The translations under genes and the position numbers were made by a program. Below, one piece after another: positions 52,352 to 61,061 of a DNA stretch of 64,000 nucleotides (positions are counted from its first letter, which is position 1; each line of letters begins with the position of its first letter). Under the pieces are notes generated by a model. The model was not told the DNA's origin. It searched no databases and was given only the letters and a program-made list of their open reading frames with translations. Source of the stretch: Clostridia bacterium (GTDB taxonomy: Bacteria > Bacillota > Clostridia > Christensenellales > Borkfalkiaceae); NCBI GenBank assembly GCA_017505465.1, contig JAFVPE010000004.1, positions 62,001 through 126,000 of the forward strand. Reading direction: 5' to 3'.

Positions 52352-54273
52352 TATTCCATTAAATCCTTTATTTTCTCTTCAAAATCGTTCAACGTGTAAG
52401 AGAAATTTTCCCCTTCAAAATCAAGTTGAACGTCAAACCGATCGTTGATTGCACTCACAAGCGAGAAATAATCAAGGCTCGTACCGCCAAGATCGTTCAT
52501 AAAATGCCCGTCGTCGGTGATTTCTTCTATCGGGAGCTGTAATACTTCTGCAAAGAGAGTGCGCAAAATTCCCTTAATTTCGGAATCTTCGCTATTCGTT
52601 GCCTTTTTTAACTCGTCAAAGCTTGCAAACAGCTTGATTTTGCCGTCGGCAATTGCCTTTTTTAAGTACGAACGGCTGACCTTAATCGCAAGCTCGGGCA
52701 TAATTTTATCGTAGGTGAACCACACCTCGCGAACGCGATAGGAAGGGGGCAGGGTTGCGTTGAATGCATCAATATCCGCACGAAGCTTCTCTTTTTGCGC
52801 CGAGAGCAAGCCCTTGGGAACTTGCACCACAAGCATCAATTTCGAGCCGTCCTGCGTGCCAAGCACGGAAAACGCCGTCGCCGTAGGCAGATTGAACGCC
52901 TTTTCCGAGAAATCGGGGTTCAAGTTTTCACCGTCGTCGCCAAATACGACGTCGGAAATGCGTCCGTCGATATAGTACCGTCCGTTGTCGTCCTTATGCA
53001 CGACGTCGCCCGTGTCAAACCAACCGTCGTTACGGCGTTCTTCGCCGTTTATAATCATTTTATAGCAAACGGATTTACCACGCACAAGCAGTTGGCTGTT
53101 CTCGCCGATAGAGTATTCCACCGAAGGGAAGGGCATACCGATGGATGCAAGCATTCGTTCTTTCGGACGCTTGGCAAGCTCCACCGAGCCAATGCCGATT
53201 TCACTCATACCGTAGCCGTTCACAAGAGTATATCCAAGCCCATTGACAAGCTCGAGGGTGCTTTCTTTTATGAAACTACCGCCTGAGATGCAAAACTGTA
53301 CCGACTCGCCAAAGAGCTGTGAATTGACTTCCTTTAAGAGATTTCTCGCCATTTTTTTGCCGAGCGAAGGACTATTATTTTGCCATTTTAAGGACAGCTT
53401 TAAGCCCTTTTCAAATTTCTCTTGCGTTTTTTCGTCCGCCTTTGCAAGCGTACCGCGCACGGATTTTTCCACCGCGTGCCACAAAAGGGGAACGGCGAAA
53501 ATGTGCGTTACCTTGTGCAAACGGACGGTGCGAAGAATGGCTTCGGGTGCCATGTCCGCAAGGAATACGAAGGTCGCGCCGAAAAAGGAAAACCAAAGAT
53601 ACATCGCCACCAACCCAAAAATATGATAAAGTGGAAGGAAAGCAAGCATTTTGATTTGTCCCTTGTAGGGGCGGACAATGTTATTGTTGATTTTACAAAT
53701 GGGCGCAACGTTTAAAATTTGTTCGCTAATATTGCTTCCGTTATAGATACAAATCTTCTTTTCTAACGTCGTACCGCTTGTGGAAAGGGCAAACTCGTCC
53801 GCAAACGCAGGAAGGGCAGACGCACTTTCTTGCCCTGCCGTGCATACCGATTCAAAGGAATAAACGGGGAGCGAATATTCCGCTTTTACGCCGTGCGTTA
53901 GCACGCAAACACCGTCAAGCGTAGCAAGGATTTCATCCGTAAACGACGCAGGTTGGCGCAAATTGACGAGATAGGGCTTGTTGCCGCTTTTCAAGATTCC
54001 CCAAAAAAGGAGCATCCATTCCAAGCTATTTTCTGCGGAAAGACCGATATACTTTTCCTTGCAACCAAGTAGATTTACGATACCGCGCGCAACGGCTTCG
54101 ATTTTCTCTTTCGCTTGCGCATAGGTGCAGGTAACCTTTCTCGTCATTGTGGGCAACTCCGTCATTACGACGTCCCCTTGCCCGAAAATAATTTCGTAAA
54201 TATTCTCAAAACGCCTTTCGCTTGCGGAAAGACGTTTTGTGTTTTCATGGATTCTTTTTAACGTTTTTTGCAT
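52351..54273 (-). CDS. AMP-dependent acyl ligase fused to an acyl carrier domain
   Basis: 640 residues. The adenylation domain (about 1-540) has FALSTSGTTLEKKI as the P-loop-like motif, GYTLVNGYGMSEIG in the centre, and WFDTGDVVHKDDNGRYYIDG before the hinge. The C-terminal ~80 residues form an acyl carrier domain with phosphopantetheine Ser in LGGTSLDYF. The protein would activate a free fatty acid with ATP and load it onto its own carrier for the neighbouring PlsC. This resembles the acyl-ACP synthetase half of Aas, but in a single-chain form. The start overlaps the stop of the transporter gene (TAATG). Confidence 0.88.
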   Translation of the reverse strand: MQKTLKRIHENTKRLSASERRFENIYEIIFGQGDVVMTELPTMTRKVTCTYAQAKEKIEAVARGIVNLLGCKEKYIGLSAENSLEWMLLFWGILKSGNKPYLVNLRQPASFTDEILATLDGVCVLTHGVKAEYSLPVYSFESVCTAGQESASALPAFADEFALSTSGTTLEKKICIYNGSNISEQILNVAPICKINNNIVRPYKGQIKMLAFLPLYHIFGLVAMYLWFSFFGATFVFLADMAPEAILRTVRLHKVTHIFAVPLLWHAVEKSVRGTLAKADEKTQEKFEKGLKLSLKWQNNSPSLGKKMARNLLKEVNSQLFGESVQFCISGGSFIKESTLELVNGLGYTLVNGYGMSEIGIGSVELAKRPKERMLASIGMPFPSVEYSIGENSQLLVRGKSVCYKMIINGEERRNDGWFDTGDVVHKDDNGRYYIDGRISDVVFGDDGENLNPDFSEKAFNLPTATAFSVLGTQDGSKLMLVVQVPKGLLSAQKEKLRADIDAFNATLPPSYRVREVWFTYDKIMPELAIKVSRSYLKKAIADGKIKLFASFDELKKATNSEDSEIKGILRTLFAEVLQLPIEEITDDGHFMNDLGGTSLDYFSLVSAINDRFDVQLDFEGENFSYTLNDFEEKIKDLME

Positions 54274-55772
54274 TATTCTTCCGTTGCACTGGGATTTTCA
54301 ATTAAATCCTTGTTTTCTTCTAAAAATAAGTCGAGCTCGCGAAGCTTTTCTTCAAAATCAGCAGTGCCGCTTGCTTCCGTAGTTTGCAGGGGAACAATTT
54401 CGCTCGGTAACTTGTTTTCTTTGCCCATATACGCCATAGATTTCGGCAGGAAGAATGCCATGACAAAGGCAATCATGCAGAAACCTGCAACGAAGAGGGG
54501 AAAGAATTTCATCAACGAGCTATCGTAGTCGCCCGTAGATTTAAAGGTAAAGCCCGTACGGATTGCAATCAAGATAACTTGTGTTGCAAGCGCTGCGGAA
54601 ACCGCTTCAAACAAACCCTGCACAGAGAAATACATCGACGAGCCGCACACTTCCGTCGCTTGGTTTTGCTCGGAAGCAAGCTGTGCAGGAACGGTGTACG
54701 TAATCGAGAAGAATGCACCGATAGCAAAGGATACGATAAGTGCGCAACAAATCGCAACAGGCATTTGCCAAGCCGCAGGTACGATATGGCAAATCATCAT
54801 CAAGGACATACCAATCGAGAATACGAGCAAGATGTACTGGAATGCAAACCGCAAGCCTCTCTTCTTTAAAATCTTATTATACAGCATTAACGTGAACGGT
54901 ACGGGTGCGAAAGCAGAAGCCATAACGAAGGTCATATTCAAGTTTTCGCCGACGTTTGAGAAGAAAATACTAATACCGCCAAGGAAAAGCTGCAACCCGA
55001 TATTCATAACGGCAACAATGCCGAGCCAATAGAGAAACTGCTTATTTTTGAATGCATATTTAAGAGAAGTAAAGAAGCTCACGCGCTTTTGCAATACTTT
55101 GCCGCTGGGCAAAGGAATTCCGTCTTTCGTCGAAGGCTCTTTAATCATAAAGAGGGGAATGAGCATCGTTGCCGCAAGGGGCAAGAAGATGAGCGCAACG
55201 TAACGAATGTTTACGCCAAGGCTAACGAACAGGGGCACGAGCGCAAAGTTCAAGCTGAAATATACGACGTCGCAAATGGATTTTACCGTAGAGATAAAGT
55301 TTCTATCGTGCTCGTTGTCCACGATTTCCGCAAAGGTCGCGTAGTAGGTAACCATGGTGAGCGTGTATCCCGAGTAGAATACCGCCGCAAGGAATACAAA
55401 CCAAATTGTATTCACAATTTGATTGTTGCCCAACGGGAACAAGAAGAGCACGTACGCAATCAATAAAGGGATATAGCCGATCAAGATAGAAGGACGGCGG
55501 CGTCCCCAACGTGTGCGTAAGTTGTCGGTGAACGACGAGAGCGGAATATCGACGACGCCGTCGAAAATCTTTACAATTACGGAAAGAATTGCCCAAAGGC
55601 CAACGGCGACGAGCGTTTTGTTCTCATACGTCCAAAACTCGCTGTTGCTTTCAAAGCCTTCTGCAATCAAACCGTTGCAAAGGTGGGAACCAAGAATGAT
55701 ATTGAGCATATTCAAGCCCAAACCAGCGCATCCGTAAAGGATCATTTGCCATTTTTTCGTGAGGAGATTCAT
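54273..55772 (-). CDS. MFS transporter, GPH (MelB-like) type
   Basis: 499 residues, twelve hydrophobic segments. KIFDGVVDIPLSSFTDNLRTRWGRRRP is the hallmark loop (quoted part: DNLRTRWGRRRP) of the glycoside-pentoside-hexuronide symporter group, and CHIVPAAW and AIGAFFSITYTVPAQLA follow in later helices. The C-terminal tail is acidic. Although the group usually moves sugars with cations, this gene sits in front of an acyl ligase/ACP and a PlsC, like the LplT-Aas pair, so it may import lysophospholipid or another lipid precursor. That role is inferred only from context. Confidence 0.85.
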   Translation of the reverse strand: MNLLTKKWQMILYGCAGLGLNMLNIILGSHLCNGLIAEGFESNSEFWTYENKTLVAVGLWAILSVIVKIFDGVVDIPLSSFTDNLRTRWGRRRPSILIGYIPLLIAYVLFLFPLGNNQIVNTIWFVFLAAVFYSGYTLTMVTYYATFAEIVDNEHDRNFISTVKSICDVVYFSLNFALVPLFVSLGVNIRYVALIFLPLAATMLIPLFMIKEPSTKDGIPLPSGKVLQKRVSFFTSLKYAFKNKQFLYWLGIVAVMNIGLQLFLGGISIFFSNVGENLNMTFVMASAFAPVPFTLMLYNKILKKRGLRFAFQYILLVFSIGMSLMMICHIVPAAWQMPVAICCALIVSFAIGAFFSITYTVPAQLASEQNQATEVCGSSMYFSVQGLFEAVSAALATQVILIAIRTGFTFKSTGDYDSSLMKFFPLFVAGFCMIAFVMAFFLPKSMAYMGKENKLPSEIVPLQTTEASGTADFEEKLRELDLFLEENKDLIENPSATEE

Positions 55773-55790
55773 ATAAAAACCTCTATGTAA

Positions 55791-57434
55791 TTATTCAAAC
55801 GAAAGAACGATATCGAAGAATTCGTCTTCCGTTTCGATGGTGGATACTTCCGTGTAAAGGTATGCTTCGGAAACAAATTCCCGAATTTCGTCGAGCGTAT
55901 CTTCGGATACCTTGCCGTTGACAAACATCGTGATAACGTCACGTTCGCCTTCGCGCATCACCGCTTCAATCGCACCGATAGCCACTTCCTTGTGCATATC
56001 GCCGATGGCGAGCAGTTGACTGCCCGAGAATGCGATAAGATCGCCCGTTTTGATTTCTTGCCCGTCAAAGCAGGTTTCCTTCGTTGCGACGGATATGGTA
56101 ACCGTTTTTACGTTCGCAATCGTTTCGCGCACCGCTTCGGCTACCTCGTCCACGTCTTCGCAGTCGAAATCGATCATCGGCAACGCCGCATAGCATTCCG
56201 TGTCCGACTTTGTTTCTACAACGACGATTTTTGCCTTGTCGTAAAGTTTAGACGCTTGTTCTGCGGAAAGGGAAGTGTTTTTGCCGTTCGCGAACACCAA
56301 AATGGCGTCCGTTTCCGATTTGTCGAAGGCTTCGATGAAATCGGCTGCGGAAGGGGGGCAAAGATGATCTCCCATCATAACGAGGTCCGCACCCATTTCC
56401 GTAAAGCGGTCTTTCATCCCTTCGTCGTACGCCACGACAAGCACAGAGAAAGCGCCCTTGGGAGCTTCGGCATACACATTTACCGTGCGTTTGACTTCCT
56501 GCTCGTGGTGCTGTACGCTCATATTTTCCACTTTCATGGCGAGGAATTCGCCGTACTTATGGCAAAGAATAAAGACGTTTTCGGGCGTTTGCGTGTGAAT
56601 ATGCAGCTTTAACTTTCCATACTCAAACGAAGTTACGATAGAATCCCCAAGGGGAGCAAGCTCCTTTTTGAACGCTTCGTAATCGAAGGGCACTTTATTT
56701 TTAAGCGGTTGAACGAGCAATTCGGTGCAATAGCCGAGATTGAACTCACTCTCTTCGTCGAAAAGAGAATAATCAACGGTAACGGCTTGCTCGCCGCTCG
56801 TTGCTTGCGCAATCGTTTCGCCGTTCAAATATTTTTGGATGCCTTCGAAAATGTATACGATGCCTGCGCCGCCGCTGTCTACGACGCCCGCAGATTTCAA
56901 AATGGGCAAAAGCTCGGGCGTGTTTTCAAGCGAAACACGCGCGCGCGAGAGGAACACGCTCACCAAAGCTTCGAAGGAATCTACCTTGCCTTTTTTAAGC
57001 TGCTCGGTAAGAGTGGCAGTCGCTTCGCGAATGACTGTCAAAAGAGTGCCTTCCGCAGGATTTGCAACCGCTTTATACGCGCTTTCCACACCCTTTTGAA
57101 GGGCGGCGGTAAAGGCGGCAACGTCGGCTTCTTCCGCTTGGAAGAAGCACTCCGAAATACCCTTGAAAAACTGCGACGTAATAACGCCGGAGTTACCTCT
57201 TGCGCCGAAAACGATGGCGTTTGCAAACTGTCTAGAAACGTCGGAAAGAGCTTTTGCGTCTTCCTTGATCGCCGCATACCCGTTTTGCAAGGTCATCACC
57301 ATATTCGTGCCGGTGTCGCCGTCAGGGACGGGAAACACGTTCAGCGCGTTAATCTCGTCCTTGTGCAAAGCGAGATTTCTTAAACCGTAATCTAAAAAAT
57401 TACGGTATTCTTGTCCGTTAATTTTCTTTATCAT
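55791..57434 (-). CDS. fakA: Fatty acid kinase catalytic subunit FakA (DAK2/DegV-associated)
   Basis: 547 residues, close to the usual ~550. N-terminal DAK2 domain with the ATP-binding FPVPDGDTGTNMVMTL and GARGNSGVITSQFF; VDSGGAGIVYIFEG follows. A central domain (about 245-330) and a C-terminal part complete it. FakA transfers phosphate from ATP to fatty acid held by FakB, giving acyl phosphate for phospholipid synthesis. It is immediately behind a DegV/FakB gene and in front of lipid genes, supporting this over a sugar-kinase role. Confidence 0.92.
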   Translation of the reverse strand: MIKKINGQEYRNFLDYGLRNLALHKDEINALNVFPVPDGDTGTNMVMTLQNGYAAIKEDAKALSDVSRQFANAIVFGARGNSGVITSQFFKGISECFFQAEEADVAAFTAALQKGVESAYKAVANPAEGTLLTVIREATATLTEQLKKGKVDSFEALVSVFLSRARVSLENTPELLPILKSAGVVDSGGAGIVYIFEGIQKYLNGETIAQATSGEQAVTVDYSLFDEESEFNLGYCTELLVQPLKNKVPFDYEAFKKELAPLGDSIVTSFEYGKLKLHIHTQTPENVFILCHKYGEFLAMKVENMSVQHHEQEVKRTVNVYAEAPKGAFSVLVVAYDEGMKDRFTEMGADLVMMGDHLCPPSAADFIEAFDKSETDAILVFANGKNTSLSAEQASKLYDKAKIVVVETKSDTECYAALPMIDFDCEDVDEVAEAVRETIANVKTVTISVATKETCFDGQEIKTGDLIAFSGSQLLAIGDMHKEVAIGAIEAVMREGERDVITMFVNGKVSEDTLDEIREFVSEAYLYTEVSTIETEDEFFDIVLSFE

Positions 57435-57471
57435 TTGAACGAAATACCTATCAAATCAAACTCCCGACGCA

Positions 57472-58398
57472 TTATTTGCCGGTGATTTTGCTCATTGCTT
57501 CCTTTTCTTTTACCAAATCCACGGAAACGTCTTCACCAAGATAATATACGCCGATCATACCGGGGCCAATGTTTGCGCCGCAAGCGGAGTATACGTCGGA
57601 GATGAAAACTTTTTTGGGATTCAACGCTTCCAATTTTTCCTTCAACGTATTTGCATAAAGCTCTCTGTTGGAGTGTGCGATGAAGAGAATTTGGTTTTCA
57701 ATATCCGTAGCCGTAGCTTTTACGTACTGTACGGTAAGATCCAACGCCTTGCCGATACCTTTTGCTTTGGTAAGAACGGTGGTGTAGCCGTCTGCATTGC
57801 AGTCGCCCATAGGCTTCACGCCTGCGAAGTTGCCAAAAATCGCTTTACCCATAGAAATTCTGCCGCGGCGAGCGACGAAAATCAAATCGTCGATGGGGCC
57901 CATTTGGTGAACCTTCGTCTTGTTTTCTTCAAGCCAAGCGATAACTTCTTCATAGCTCTTGCCTTCGTTTTGAAGCTTATAAGCATAGTAGGTCAAAAGG
58001 CCGATACCGCCCGACATACGGAAGGAGTCGAAGCAGTAGATTTGTGCTTCGGGATATTTTGCTTTCACTTCTTCCGCCGCCGCTTTAGCGAAGTTAAGAG
58101 TGGAACTAATTTTCGAAGAAAGACAGATGGTAATAACCGCCTTGCCTTCTTTTACGTATTTTTCAAACGCTTCCGCATATTCCGCAGGGGAAGGGGGGGC
58201 GGTGGTAACTTTCGCTTTTTTATTCGATAACGTCTTGAAATATTCTTCTCTCGAGAACTGTTCCCAATCAAGGGTGGTGGGCAATTCAACGCCGTTGTAG
58301 TTCACGTGGCCGCTAATGTAATCGGTCATGCCGATTTCTGCTCTTGCTTCTACGCAAAGATCGCAAGTACTGTCAGGTAAAATGATAAAATCCTTCAT
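57472..58398 (-). CDS. fakB: DegV family protein, fatty-acid-binding FakB-like
   Basis: 308 residues. Starts with IILPDSTCDLCVEA (the DST motif) and has KVTTAPPSPAEYAEAFEKY, then ICLSSKISSTLNFA with the conserved Ser/Thr that holds the carboxylate, and DSFRMSGGIGLL. These are DegV/FakB signatures. It carries the fatty acid to FakA. It opens the lipid operon behind a fully consensus promoter, with ribosome site AGGAGAAAAG. Members differ in chain specificity, which cannot be read here. Confidence 0.9.
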   Translation of the reverse strand: MKDFIILPDSTCDLCVEARAEIGMTDYISGHVNYNGVELPTTLDWEQFSREEYFKTLSNKKAKVTTAPPSPAEYAEAFEKYVKEGKAVITICLSSKISSTLNFAKAAAEEVKAKYPEAQIYCFDSFRMSGGIGLLTYYAYKLQNEGKSYEEVIAWLEENKTKVHQMGPIDDLIFVARRGRISMGKAIFGNFAGVKPMGDCNADGYTTVLTKAKGIGKALDLTVQYVKATATDIENQILFIAHSNRELYANTLKEKLEALNPKKVFISDVYSACGANIGPGMIGVYYLGEDVSVDLVKEKEAMSKITGK

Positions 58399-58450
58399 AA
58401 CTTTTCTCCTACAAAAACTGTTTTTTGTGAAATTTTTGTGAAATTACACA

Positions 58451-58470
58451 TTATCATTATATAATGATAA
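58451..58470. promoter_or_regulatory. 20-bp perfect palindrome over the -10 box, candidate operator
   Basis: TTATCATTAT is followed by its exact inverted copy. It does not match the FapR or FabT boxes as I remember them, so the regulator is unknown. Confidence 0.55.
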
Positions 58471-58484
58471 AAAATTTTTGTCAA
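58456..58484 (-). promoter_or_regulatory. Consensus promoter of the lipid operon
   Basis: On the minus strand, TTGACA (complement of 58479-58484), a 17-bp spacer and TATAAT (complement of 58456-58461). A perfect 20-bp palindrome (58451-58470) covers the -10 box, so binding there would block initiation. Confidence 0.85.
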
Positions 58485-58602
58485 TGATTTTACGGCGAAT
58501 TCCTGTACCGAACGAAAAAAATAAAGCGGATTTTTCTTCCAAATATTCCTATAAGTGTTTAAAATGGTATTCCATCACCTTCAAAATATGATAAAACAAG
58601 AA

Positions 58603-58636
58603 AAAATGCTTTTGCGTGCGTCCGCAAAAGCATTTT
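58603..58636 (-). terminator. Terminator of the PHP gene
   Basis: A 14-bp perfect stem (58603-58616 with 58623-58636) with a 6-nt loop. On the minus strand it is followed by TTTTTCTTGTTTT. It lies 2 bp beyond the PHP stop codon. Confidence 0.85.
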
Positions 58637-58638
58637 CA

Positions 58639-59331
58639 TTATTGTGGTATGTAACGATTTTTTTGTCGAATAATTTTTCCTTCGCCTGCGCGCAGTCTTT
58701 CAATGAAGTCCTGCTCGTCATGAAGGGGAGTATCAAACGCCATTCCCGATAAATTTTCCATATGCGAGGCGTGCATATCCGAACCGCCGATTTTAATTTT
58801 TCCGTACTCTTCGGCGAAGAAATCTGCCAAGCGGTTGCATCGCTCGTCGCGTGCGGCATTGTACGTTTCGAAACCTTCCGCTTGGGGAAACAAGCGGATA
58901 TGGTCGATGTAGCCCGCCTCGCGGAAGGGGTGCGCTTGAACGGCAAGTGCGCCGTTTTCACGGCAAAATTCGCAAAACTCCCGCATGCGCATCGAGAGAA
59001 TTTTCTCTAAATCTTTGAGCTTGTTTTCGTCCCAACCATACACCAAAATATCCGTGCCTTTATAGGAGTATTCAAACCCAAAAAATACTTGTAAACGCGT
59101 ACCTGCTACCCTCTTAACCTCTTCATAGCTTGCGCAAAACGCCGTAATTTTCTCACGGTAATCGGCGTTGGGAAGAAGCTGATGCAAGGTGGTATTTCCA
59201 TTCAAAAAATGATCGGTGATAAAGACGCCCGAATAGCCGTTTGCAAGATACATTTCCACAAGCTCTTCCGCTGTTAATAAGGAACAAGCGCTGGCTGCTT
59301 TCGTGTGACAATGCGTTTCGTATAAAAACAT
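58639..59331 (-). CDS. PHP-domain phosphoesterase, small type
   Basis: About 230 residues from ATG 59331; the longer frame to 59556 runs through the promoter and into the thymidine kinase and is rejected. Motifs: YETHCHTKAAS, FITDHF, GFEYSYKG, VQAHPFRE and IGGSDMHAS; the metal-binding His/Asp set is complete by eye. It lacks the extra domains of the protein at 45369 and resembles stand-alone PHP hydrolases acting on nucleotide or sugar phosphates. It is a single-gene unit with its own promoter and terminator, divergent from tdk. Confidence 0.87.
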   Translation of the reverse strand: MFLYETHCHTKAASACSLLTAEELVEMYLANGYSGVFITDHFLNGNTTLHQLLPNADYREKITAFCASYEEVKRVAGTRLQVFFGFEYSYKGTDILVYGWDENKLKDLEKILSMRMREFCEFCRENGALAVQAHPFREAGYIDHIRLFPQAEGFETYNAARDERCNRLADFFAEEYGKIKIGGSDMHASHMENLSGMAFDTPLHDEQDFIERLRAGEGKIIRQKNRYIPQ

Positions 59332-59364
59332 AAAAATGCCTCGTATGTTTTTTTGCTTTTGGCT

Positions 59365-59393
59365 ATTATACCACAGAAAAAGAAAAAAATCAA
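59365..59393 (-). promoter_or_regulatory. Promoter of the small PHP gene
   Basis: On the minus strand, TTGATT (complement of 59388-59393), 17 bp, TATAAT (complement of 59365-59370). Confidence 0.7.
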
Positions 59394-59426
59394 GAAAAGA
59401 AAAGGTGAAAAATCGTTGGTTACGGA

Positions 59427-59455
59427 TTGACGAAAGGGGCAAAAAGTGATAAAAT
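59427..59455 (+). promoter_or_regulatory. Promoter of tdk
   Basis: TTGACG at 59427-59432, 17 bp, and TAAAAT at 59450-59455, 27 bp before the start codon. Confidence 0.7.
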
Positions 59456-59482
59456 AATGAAAAGACACAAAAGAGGTGCGGT

Positions 59483-60067
59483 ATGGCAAAATTATATTTC
59501 AAATATGGTGCGATGGGCTCGTCCAAGACGGCGAATGCACTCATCACCAAATTCAATTACGAAGAAAAGGGAATGAAGGTTTGGATGATCAAGCCTTCCA
59601 TTGACAACCGCGACGGTGCAAACGTCGTGCGCTCCCGTATCGGGCTTTCGACGGAAGTCGACGTGATAACGCCCGATTTGAATATTTTTGAAGAATACCA
59701 AAAGCATCTTGATTGCGACGTTATTATCACGGACGAATGTCAATTCTTCACGGCGGCGCAGGTAGATCAACTCCGCCGTATCGTCGATAAATTGGACGTT
59801 CCCGTTTTGTGCTACGGCTTGCGCACCGATTTCCTTACGCATACCTTCGTGGGTAGTCATAGACTGTTCGAGGTGGCGGATTCCGTTACGGAAATCAAAA
59901 CCATTTGCTCGTGCGGTAAAAAGGCAATCGTCAATGCAAGAATTGACGGCGAAGGTAAAATTGTCACTGAAGGCGGACAAATTATGCTCGGCGGCAACGA
60001 TTCCTACGTCGCTATGTGCCATAGTTGTTGGATGAACGCCATTGAAGAACAGGCAAAGGGGAAATAA
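59483..60067 (+). CDS. tdk: Thymidine kinase
   Basis: 194 residues, the usual length. P-loop GAMGSSKTANAL at the N-terminus, catalytic Glu in ITDECQFF, and YGLRTDFLT as the lasso region. Zinc ligands are CSCGKK and CHSCW in the C-terminal part. It phosphorylates thymidine with ATP in the salvage pathway. The ribosome site is AAAGAGGTGCGGT. The exonuclease gene follows 10 bp downstream. Confidence 0.95.
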   Translation: MAKLYFKYGAMGSSKTANALITKFNYEEKGMKVWMIKPSIDNRDGANVVRSRIGLSTEVDVITPDLNIFEEYQKHLDCDVIITDECQFFTAAQVDQLRRIVDKLDVPVLCYGLRTDFLTHTFVGSHRLFEVADSVTEIKTICSCGKKAIVNARIDGEGKIVTEGGQIMLGGNDSYVAMCHSCWMNAIEEQAKGK

Positions 60068-60077
60068 GGGGTTTACA

Positions 60078-60920
60078 ATGCAAAAATTGCTCGTTGTAGA
60101 CGGGAGTAATTTGCTCTTCCAAATGTTTTACGGTATGCCTGCGAGAATCGTCAATAAAGAGGGTAAACTCATACATGGTACCCTCGGATTTGTCGGCGCA
60201 CTGCTAAAAATGGTGCGTATGACTACGCCCACGCACGCCGTGGTGCTCTTTGACGGGGAAAGTTTTAACGAGCGCGTGGAAATTGACGCGGATTACAAAG
60301 CAAACCGCCCCGATTATTCCGAAATGCCCGAAGAAGAAACGCCTTTTTCGCAGCTTCCCGACATCTATGCCGCCCTCGATTTTTTGAAAATTGCCCACAC
60401 GGAAACGACGGTATGCGAAACGGACGACGTGGTGGCTTCGTACGCCATTCGCTATGGCAAGGAAATGGAAATCGTCATTGCGTCTTTCGATAGCGATTTC
60501 TTCCAGTTGATTGGGGAAAACGTAAAGGTTCTTCGTTATCGCGGCGACAAAACGCAAATTTGCGATAGGGAATATTTGCAGGAAAAGTTCGGCATAGAGC
60601 CCTGCTGCTATGCGGATTTTAAATCGCTCACGGGGGATAATGCCGACAACGTTAAGGGGGCGTATAAAATCGGACCGAAAACGGCGGCGAAACTCATAAA
60701 TGAGTTTGGTTCGCTCCAAGGTCTGCTTGAAAATGCAGAAAAAATCAAGGGCGAAAGCGTGAAAAATTCCATTTTAGAAGCCAAGGAAAGGTTGCTCAAA
60801 AACTGCCTTTTGATTACGTTAAACGACCGTGCGGAGCTGCCTTTTACGCTTGAAGAACTGTCGTTTGCGGATAGCGGTGTTAAAACGGGCGAAGTTTTGC
60901 AAGCGATCGGCTTGAGATAA
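60078..60920 (+). CDS. 5'-3' exonuclease (PolA N-terminal domain type)
   Basis: 280 residues from ATG 60078 (ribosome site AAGGGG); an in-frame ATG at 60042 lies inside tdk. Acidic metal sites appear as LVVDGSNLLFQMFYG, VVLFDGESFNERVEI, ETDDVVASYA and SFDSDFFQLI. The helix-hairpin-helix follows as LTGDNADNVKGAYKIGPKTA (quoted in part). It is a stand-alone version of the PolA 5'-nuclease domain, lacking polymerase, and probably removes RNA primers or flaps. It is transcribed with tdk. Confidence 0.9.
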   Translation: MQKLLVVDGSNLLFQMFYGMPARIVNKEGKLIHGTLGFVGALLKMVRMTTPTHAVVLFDGESFNERVEIDADYKANRPDYSEMPEEETPFSQLPDIYAALDFLKIAHTETTVCETDDVVASYAIRYGKEMEIVIASFDSDFFQLIGENVKVLRYRGDKTQICDREYLQEKFGIEPCCYADFKSLTGDNADNVKGAYKIGPKTAAKLINEFGSLQGLLENAEKIKGESVKNSILEAKERLLKNCLLITLNDRAELPFTLEELSFADSGVKTGEVLQAIGLR

Positions 60921-60965
60921 GCCGTGAAAAATTAGCAAAGCGCAAAAGGAATTTCCGCAAAAGCC

Positions 60966-60994
60966 TTGACAGTAAAGGAAATGAGTGATAAAAT
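60966..60994 (+). promoter_or_regulatory. Promoter of the GH78 gene
   Basis: TTGACA at 60966-60971, 17 bp, TAAAAT at 60989-60994. Start of transcription is expected near 61001, just before the leader hairpin. Confidence 0.75.
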
Positions 60995-61005
60995 ATAAGC
61001 AGTAG

Positions 61006-61044
61006 GCGTTTTCAATGTAAAATCGTTGAAAACGCTATTTTTAT
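61006..61044 (+). promoter_or_regulatory. Terminator-like hairpin in the GH78 leader
   Basis: A 10-bp perfect stem (61006-61015 with 61026-61035) with a 10-nt loop, followed by TATTTTTAT. It starts only about five bases from the predicted transcript start and precedes the gene's ribosome site, so it could act as an attenuator or as a protective 5' stem. Confidence 0.5.
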
Positions 61045-61061
61045 AAACTTGGAGAGAATGT

